DNA of 10,497 bases. It comes from Myxococcota bacterium. Its GTDB lineage: Bacteria > Myxococcota > Polyangia > GCA-2747355 > JAKLHH01. The position numbers and the translations under genes were made by a program. The notes below the pieces were generated by a model. It searched no databases. It was not told where the DNA came from and saw only the letters and a list, made by a program, of their open reading frames with translations. Position 1 is the stretch's first letter; every line of letters begins with the position of its first letter. Shown here piece by piece: positions 5,672 to 10,497 of the stretch. The stretch is taken from contig JAKLHH010000161.1 of NCBI GenBank assembly GCA_022710245.1, forward strand, positions 1 to 10,497. The letters are read 5' to 3'.

Positions 5672-6814
5672 ATGCCACACCTGCCCTCGCGCCCCGCGCT
5701 CCTCCTGCCGCTGACCGCGCTCGGCCTCGCGCTCGCCTCCTGCGGCGACGAGACGGCCATCGACCTCGTCCTCGTCGCCAACCCGAACGTCAACGACCCG
5801 GTGGCGCTCGCCCAGGAGCTGCGCGCGGTGCGCATCGCGGTGGGCTCGCCGACCGGCCTCTACGCCGAGCCGCCCGTGCTCGGCCCGGACTTCAAGCTGG
5901 TCGACGTCGACGGCGACGGCGTGCCCGACCTGGTCACCGAGCGCGGTGTCGGCGGGCTCGACCACCTGCCGCGGATCCGCCTCGAGCGCGGCGGCCTCGG
6001 GCTCGGCGCGCTCAACGTCATGATCGACGGCGGCGGCGACTGCAAGCCGGGGGCGACCTGCCAGGACGGCAAGCTCTACTTCGCCGCCGGCGGGGTGAGC
6101 AGCGTGCGCTTCAGCGACGGCGCGCTGCAGGAGTTCGCGGTGGACTTCAACCGGCGCGCGCTCTACCTCCCGCCGCGGGTGACGCAGGTCTACCCGCGGG
6201 ACGGCGCGCAGATGCTGCAGACCTTCGGCGAGGTGTCGGTGATCTTCTCCAAGGACATGATCACCGACTCGCTCACCGAGAAGGGCGTCGTGCGCCTGCT
6301 GCAGATCGAGGGCGGGAGCGAGGTCCCGATCCCGGGCGTCGTCGAGGTGACGCACCTCGGCGGCATCGAGGACCCGGCGGTGGCGCGCATCAAGCTGCCC
6401 GGGCCGCTCGGCCAGGGGAGCTACAAGGTGCGGGTCGCCACCGACGCGCCGGGCAGCGGCACCAGCGGCGCCCGCGACATCTCCGGCCGCTACCTCGACC
6501 AGCTCCCGATGCAGGCGGGCGACCAGCCCTTCGCGAGCAGCTTCAGCGTCGCCGGCGAGATCACGCAGCAGGCCGCCTGCCAGCCCGCGTGCCACGAGTG
6601 GTGCAGCGAGGGCGGGACGATCTGCCTGCCCGGGCTCACCTGCGACAAGGCGACCCGCACCTGCCTGCCCGAGGGCTGCCCGGAGACCTGCCCGTCGTCG
6701 ATGGTCTGCGACCCCGGGCTCGGCCGCTGCGTGGTCGACTGCCGGCTCTACGGGAGCTACGGGGGCTGCGCGGCGGGGAAGAAGTGCCAGGCGGGGTCGG
6801 GGGTGTGCTCGTAG
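5672..6814 (+). CDS. Ig-like lipoprotein with cysteine-rich C-terminal tail
   Basis: A 380-residue protein. The signal ends in LALASC with the lipidated cysteine at residue 24. Residues 78-86 read DVDGDGVPD, a calcium-loop-like motif of the FG-GAP or thrombospondin-3 kind. Residues about 166-292 resemble the bacterial SbsA/Big_5 Ig-like domain: PPRVTQVYPRDGAQ at the start, the VIFSKDM hallmark at 190-196, and a final YKVRVATDA strand. The tail from residue 303 holds 14 cysteines (CQPACHEWC onward) ending at Cys379, like a small disulfide-rich repeat region. The protein should be lipid-anchored and extracytoplasmic; adhesion or display is possible but unproven. The ATG lies 26 bp after the preceding lipoprotein gene and has only a weak ribosome site, consistent with co-transcription. 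Its last 58 bp overlap the oppositely directed gene ending at 6757, and its TAG stop lies inside an 18-bp tandem duplication. Confidence 0.88.
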   Translation: MPHLPSRPALLLPLTALGLALASCGDETAIDLVLVANPNVNDPVALAQELRAVRIAVGSPTGLYAEPPVLGPDFKLVDVDGDGVPDLVTERGVGGLDHLPRIRLERGGLGLGALNVMIDGGGDCKPGATCQDGKLYFAAGGVSSVRFSDGALQEFAVDFNRRALYLPPRVTQVYPRDGAQMLQTFGEVSVIFSKDMITDSLTEKGVVRLLQIEGGSEVPIPGVVEVTHLGGIEDPAVARIKLPGPLGQGSYKVRVATDAPGSGTSGARDISGRYLDQLPMQAGDQPFASSFSVAGEITQQAACQPACHEWCSEGGTICLPGLTCDKATRTCLPEGCPETCPSSMVCDPGLGRCVVDCRLYGSYGGCAAGKKCQAGSGVCS

Positions 6815-8661
6815 GTCCCGGGAGCTGCGTAGGTCCCGGGAGCTGGCGTCGAGAGCTCCTTGAAGCCGGGCAGCTCGCGCAGCTGTGCCAGCGCGGGATC
6901 GCGCGCCACGAAGTGCCAGTCCCCGTACCCGGACGCCCTGGCCTCACGCAGCGCCTCGAGCGCGGAGTCGAGCTCGCCGTCGTGGGCGTACAGCACGGCG
7001 CGCGCATAGTGGAGGGTCGGCTCGGCGTGGGCCGCCCGGGACGCCGCCGCGAGCTCTCGTCTGCCGGCCGCCTGCTTGCCTGCCGCCAGCCACAGCAGCG
7101 CCCTGCGCGCGCGCAGCCGCGGCGTCGGCCGCGCGCCGCTCCGCTCGGCGCACAGCACCAGGGCATCGCCGACACGATCGGCCTGGCGCAGCGTCTCCAT
7201 GCAGTCATCGAGGCAGGCCTCTGCCTCGCCGGACGCTCCCCAGGCGAACCGCTGCGCGCGCTCCACCTCGGCCAGCGACTCGTCCAGGTGGCCGCTCTTG
7301 CGCAGCGACGCGATCAGGGTGGAGTAGAGGTTGGGGTCCTTGGGGTAGCGCTGCAGGCCAGCCCGCGAGATCGCCGCCGCGCCGTCGAGCTCACCCGTCA
7401 GCTCGCAGGCGATGCCGGCGTTCGACCAGGCTTCGGCCGCGAACTCCCGGTCCGGCATCGCCAGGGCGGCCTTGGCCAGCGGCTTGCCGAGCTCCAGGTG
7501 GCCGCTCAGCAGCAGCCTCGCGCCGGTGTTGTAGAGCACGTGTCCAGCGCTCGGACAGCGCAACAGCTCGGCCAGCTGTGCGCCTCCCTCGCGCGGGGCA
7601 GCGGCGAAGCGGAGCAACCGCGAGCGCGCCGGCTCGCCCTCCGGGCAAGCCTCGGCGACCGCCGGAACCAGATCGGCGACCGTGGGCTCCAGCCGCGAGC
7701 CGAGCAGGCGCTGCACCCTCAGCCGCGCCGCCGCCGAGAGGCCCTCGACAGCGAGGCTGGCGCGTGAGCAGCTGGCCACGTGTTCGAGCAGCGCCAGGGC
7801 GTCATCGTCCACCTCGCTGGGGAACCCGAGCAGCCACTCGACGCGCTCCAGGCGCGCGAGCAACACCTCGGGAACGAGCGGCGCGGCGGCGGACCCCAGC
7901 GCGGGCAACACCAGCGTGCGCAGCGCCGGGAAGATCTGGTCGACGTCCCCGCGAAGCGCCGTCACCCGTCCGGTGAGCGCCAGCTCGCGCAGGCGCGGCC
8001 AGCGGCGCTCGAGCACCTGGGGCAGGAGCCGACCGGGAGCGAGTAGCCTCTGCAGGTTGCGTTCGCCGAGCGAGAGCGTCGAGCCCGGGCCTCCGTCGTT
8101 GAGCGCAGCGTTGCCAAGGTAGAGGCCGGTCAGCTGCTCCAGCCGCTCGCGGAGCAGCTTCAGCTCGGCGGACCGCAGATCCGCCTCGATGAGCAGCTCG
8201 CGCAGCGACGGGGGCCAGGGCTGCGCGACCAGGGCCCGCCACCCCTTGTCACGGCCGTCAGAGAGCGCTCCGATGGAGAGGTAGCGGAGAAAGGCGCAGG
8301 AGGGGTGCGCCAGCAGCGGCGCGGCGACCTGGAGGGCACCGCGGGTGGCTCGGCTCTCGTCGAAGACCCGCAGCGACTCGGTGAAGCCCAGCCGCCAGGT
8401 CACGGCGAAGCGCGCGAGGTGCTTGGCGGCGTCGCCGAACAGGTGCCTGGCGTACTGCTGCAGCAGCGCCCGCTCCGCCTCGATGAGGTCCTGGTCATCC
8501 GGTCGCAACGCGCGCTGCTGCTGGAGCGTGACCAGCTCGCCGCGCGGGTCGCCCTGCATCGAGAGCCAGTCTCCGTAGACGAGGTAGCCCGAGTCGTCCT
8601 CGAGCGCGTCGAGGATGGCGCGCTCCAGCTCCAGATTGCGGGCGCACCGTGTCGCTGTCAC
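6757..8661 (-). CDS. TIGR02996 repeat-companion protein with leucine-rich-like and TPR-like regions
   Basis: A 634-residue protein without signal peptide or membrane helix, so probably cytoplasmic. Residues about 8-50 match the TIGR02996 repeat-companion pattern: an acidic LEDD, then LVYGDWLSMQGDPRGELV. Residues about 85-300 have irregular leucine-rich spacing (LRYLSIGAL, LRELLIEADL, LRELALTG, LRTLVLPAL), as in the leucine-rich-like regions that often follow this domain. Residues about 370-600 look like TPR repeats: AAEAWSNAGIACELTGELD, NLYSTLIASLRKSGHLDESL, LHYARAVLYAHDGELDSAL, ending DWHFVARDPALAQLRELPGF. Such proteins are usually interaction scaffolds. The start is GTG 8661; it is the only plausible start after the upstream in-frame stop at 8703-8701, and no strong ribosome site is seen. 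The kinase gene ends 62 bp upstream on the same strand, suggesting one operon. The last 30 or so residues (STPAPGTYA onward) are low-complexity and overlap the convergent lipoprotein gene. Confidence 0.85.
   Translation of the reverse strand: MTATRCARNLELERAILDALEDDSGYLVYGDWLSMQGDPRGELVTLQQQRALRPDDQDLIEAERALLQQYARHLFGDAAKHLARFAVTWRLGFTESLRVFDESRATRGALQVAAPLLAHPSCAFLRYLSIGALSDGRDKGWRALVAQPWPPSLRELLIEADLRSAELKLLRERLEQLTGLYLGNAALNDGGPGSTLSLGERNLQRLLAPGRLLPQVLERRWPRLRELALTGRVTALRGDVDQIFPALRTLVLPALGSAAAPLVPEVLLARLERVEWLLGFPSEVDDDALALLEHVASCSRASLAVEGLSAAARLRVQRLLGSRLEPTVADLVPAVAEACPEGEPARSRLLRFAAAPREGGAQLAELLRCPSAGHVLYNTGARLLLSGHLELGKPLAKAALAMPDREFAAEAWSNAGIACELTGELDGAAAISRAGLQRYPKDPNLYSTLIASLRKSGHLDESLAEVERAQRFAWGASGEAEACLDDCMETLRQADRVGDALVLCAERSGARPTPRLRARRALLWLAAGKQAAGRRELAAASRAAHAEPTLHYARAVLYAHDGELDSALEALREARASGYGDWHFVARDPALAQLRELPGFKELSTPAPGTYAAPGTYEHTPDPAWHFFPAAQPP
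6810..6845. repeat. Perfect 18-bp tandem duplication in a convergent gene overlap
   Basis: The unit cgtaggtcccgggagctg occurs at 6810-6827 and again at 6828-6845 with no mismatch. The first copy contains the TAG stop (6812-6814) of the Ig-like lipoprotein gene. On the minus strand the duplication encodes six repeated residues (APGTYA, then APGTYE) near the C-terminus of the TPR protein and keeps its frame. Perfect identity suggests a recent event. Confidence 0.95.
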
Positions 8662-8723
8662 GGCGCACCGCGAGTCAAGACCCGATCGTGGCGTGGACGG
8701 TCACTGCTGCAGCGCATAGAAGG

Positions 8724-10448
8724 TCACCTCCCGGCGAGGCGGAGGATCTGGTTCAGGATCCGGTTCGCCTCGACGTAGCGCCCGTCCATCAGCTCCTGCA
8801 GGGCCGTGCTCGCGCGCTCGCGGAGCGCACCGGCCGCGGGGCGACCGCGCAGGAGCGCGTCGACGCGCTTGGCCTTCGCCTCGACGAGCGCCCGGTCCAC
8901 GCTGACCGCCCCGAGGACACGCTCGACCGCCTCGAGGAGAGGGCGCGCGGCGGCCGTCTCGCCGGCGGTGAGGCGCACGCGGAGCTCGTGCAGCCGGCGG
9001 CGCGGCTCGCTGGCGAGGTCCTCCTCGAGGACGCCGCGGCCGCGGAGCGCAGCGAGCGCCGCCTCGAGCCGCTTGCGGAGCGGCGCCACGGGCTCCGCGG
9101 CCGGAGTGCCCGCCTGCACGCGCGCGTCGGGGCGCGCCGCGGGCACCTTCGCCGGCGTCCGCGGCGGCCGCTTGCGCTTCGCGTCCGCTCGCGCGTCCGC
9201 GCCGTGGGAGCTCGCCAGCGCCGTCCGGTCCGCGCCCGCGTCGGCGGGCACGGCCGCGCGCGCCTCGAGCGGCGCTGACGCGGTGCCGGACCTCGCCAGG
9301 CCGCTCGCGCTCCCGCTGCCTTGCCCCTGCCCGGCTGGCCCTTCGCTGCGCGTGAGCTGCCAGGCCGCGAGCCCGGCCCCGGCCGCGAGCAGCGCGCCGA
9401 GCCCGAGGACGAGCGGCCGTCGCCAGGAGGCCCGCGCCCCGGCCCGGCGAGTGCCCCGCTCGAGGGGCGGCGGCGAGGCGATGGTCGGCGCGCTCGCCGA
9501 GGCGACGGCAGCGGCGGCCGCGTCCCCCGCCCCCGCCGCCAGCTGCCCGAGCTCCGCCTCGAGCGCCGCGGGCTCCGTCGGGGCCAGCGCCTCGCGCAGC
9601 GAGCGCACCGCCGCGAGGAAGCTCGCCGCCTCGGCGTAGCGCTCCTCGGGGAAGCGCGCGAGCGCCGGCCGCAGGAGCCGGTCGAGGCGCGCGTCGAGCT
9701 CGGGCCTGAGCGTCGAGGGCGCGCGCCAGGGCGGGTTCTCCGCCCGGCGCAGCAGGTCCACCTCGCGCTCGGCGTCGATGAAGGGGCGCCCTGTCAGCAG
9801 CTCGAAGAGGAGCAGCCCGACGCCGTAGAGGTCGGTGCGCCGATCGGTCTCGCCGCCGCCGGCGACCTGCTCGGGGGCCATGTACTGCACGGTCCCCTTG
9901 ATGACGCCGGTGCGGGTGCGCGCGCTGCGCAGCGTGTGGCGCGCGATGCCGAAGTCGCCGAGCTTGACCTCGCCGCGGCGGGAGACGAGCACGTTCCCCG
10001 GGGAGAGGTCGCGGTGCACGATCTCGAGCGAGCGGCCGTCCTCGCCGCGCAGGCCGTGCAGGTAGGCGAGCGCCTCGAGGAGCCGCTCGGCGATCAGCAG
10101 CGCCAGCCCGGGCGGCAGGCCGCCCTCGCGGCCGTGGTGGCGCAGGAGCTGCGCGAGGGTGGGCCCGTCGACGCGCTCCAGCGCCAGGTAGCCCTCGCCG
10201 ACGTCGAGGACGCGCACCAGGTTCGGGTGCGCGAGCTGGGCGGTGAGGCGCGCCTCGTCGGCGAGCATGGCGACGAACTCGGGGTCCGCCGCGTGCTGCG
10301 GGAGCAGCACCTTGAGCACCACGAGCTCCGCGGCGCCCTCGCGCTGCGCCTCGAAGACCTCGGCCATCCCGCCGACGGCGAGGCGCCGCACGATCCGGTA
10401 GGGACCGAGGTGGCTGCTCTGAGGGCTCGGCGGCGCGTCGGTGGGCAT
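8724..10448 (-). CDS. Hanks-type Ser/Thr protein kinase with one membrane segment
   Basis: A 574-residue receptor-like kinase. The kinase domain spans about 17-285: Gly-rich loop LAVGGMAEVF, ATP lysine Lys46 (VVLKV), helix-C Glu65 (LADEARL), catalytic loop HRDLSPGN with Asp147 and Asn152, metal-binding DFG at 165-167, and APEQ at 191-194. The activation segment contains Thr178, Thr180 and Thr186, possible autophosphorylation sites. Ser replaces the usual catalytic-loop lysine (SPGN rather than KPEN), as in many myxobacterial kinases. An Ala-rich linker leads to a membrane helix at about 345-363. Outside lies a Gly/Ser/Ala and Lys/Arg/Pro-rich stretch and then a helical domain at about 455-574 with no recognised ligand-binding family. 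All catalytic residues are present, so activity is expected. The TIGR02996/TPR gene follows after 62 bp and may encode a partner. ATG 10448 places the kinase domain close to the N-terminus; the ribosome site is weak, and an inverted repeat lies six bases upstream. Confidence 0.96.
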   Translation of the reverse strand: MPTDAPPSPQSSHLGPYRIVRRLAVGGMAEVFEAQREGAAELVVLKVLLPQHAADPEFVAMLADEARLTAQLAHPNLVRVLDVGEGYLALERVDGPTLAQLLRHHGREGGLPPGLALLIAERLLEALAYLHGLRGEDGRSLEIVHRDLSPGNVLVSRRGEVKLGDFGIARHTLRSARTRTGVIKGTVQYMAPEQVAGGGETDRRTDLYGVGLLLFELLTGRPFIDAEREVDLLRRAENPPWRAPSTLRPELDARLDRLLRPALARFPEERYAEAASFLAAVRSLREALAPTEPAALEAELGQLAAGAGDAAAAAVASASAPTIASPPPLERGTRRAGARASWRRPLVLGLGALLAAGAGLAAWQLTRSEGPAGQGQGSGSASGLARSGTASAPLEARAAVPADAGADRTALASSHGADARADAKRKRPPRTPAKVPAARPDARVQAGTPAAEPVAPLRKRLEAALAALRGRGVLEEDLASEPRRRLHELRVRLTAGETAAARPLLEAVERVLGAVSVDRALVEAKAKRVDALLRGRPAAGALRERASTALQELMDGRYVEANRILNQILRLAGR

Positions 10449-10454
10449 CGGCTC

Positions 10455-10474
10455 AGCCTGACTCGGGTCAGGCT
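10455..10474. promoter_or_regulatory. Perfect inverted repeat just upstream of the kinase start
   Basis: AGCCTGAC (10455-10462) and GTCAGGCT (10467-10474) are exact reverse complements around the four-base centre tcgg. The element lies six bases before the kinase ATG, so it would either bind a dimeric repressor or form a stable hairpin next to the ribosome site in the mRNA. There is no T-tract on either side, which argues against a terminator for an upstream gene. Confidence 0.5.
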
Positions 10475-10497
10475 AGCGCGACTCGGGGCGCGAGGCC

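Noticed and set aside
3633..5678. One long minus-strand frame of 681 codons
   Set aside because: The real gene starts at 4244 with its own ribosome site and signal peptide. The upstream part is antisense to the cysteine-rich lipoprotein and is Ala/Gly/Arg-rich without domains.

Overview
The window is very GC-rich, with codons almost always ending in G or C. It carries a Hanks-type Ser/Thr kinase, several predicted lipoproteins (two of them cysteine-rich), a TolB/CsgG-like envelope protein and a TIGR02996 repeat-companion protein. This mix suggests a myxobacterium or relative (Myxococcota, formerly Deltaproteobacteria). The assignment is inferred from gene content and composition; there is no rRNA or other phylogenetic marker here. 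I see no tRNA, rRNA, CRISPR array, insertion sequence, integrase or phage gene.

Layout. Positions 1-355 (minus) hold the 5' part of a lipoprotein gene that runs off the window. Positions 477-2090 (minus) and 2228-3532 (plus) are two divergently transcribed SGNH/GDSL hydrolase paralogues. The first is membrane-anchored behind a proline-rich repeat; the second has a secretion signal. Positions 3633-4244 (minus) encode a small TolB/CsgG-like envelope protein with a C-terminal membrane anchor. After a 294-bp gap with candidate promoter elements come two plus-strand genes 26 bp apart, 4539-5645 and 5672-6814. Both encode lipoproteins: one is a 45-cysteine modular protein, the other an Ig-like protein with a cysteine-rich tail. 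Convergent to these is a probable minus-strand operon: a Ser/Thr kinase (8724-10448) followed by a TIGR02996/leucine-rich-like/TPR protein (6757-8661). The 3' end of the latter overlaps the Ig-like lipoprotein gene by 58 bp.

How the genes may work together. Most products are predicted to sit in or face the cell envelope: three lipoproteins, two SGNH hydrolases, the TolB/CsgG-like protein and the receptor-like kinase. The hydrolase pair could add, remove or transfer acyl groups on an envelope glycan. The kinase and its downstream repeat protein look like a signalling pair with a cytoplasmic scaffold. These links are inferred from adjacency and family membership.

The most unusual points are: (i) the membrane-anchored SGNH paralogue has lost the block II glycine motif that its sister keeps, while keeping the Ser/Asn/Asp/His positions; (ii) the 45-cysteine lipoprotein is built from two kinds of repeated cysteine module; (iii) an 18-bp tandem duplication sits inside a convergent gene overlap and carries one gene's stop codon; (iv) a perfect 8-bp-arm inverted repeat lies immediately upstream of the kinase start.
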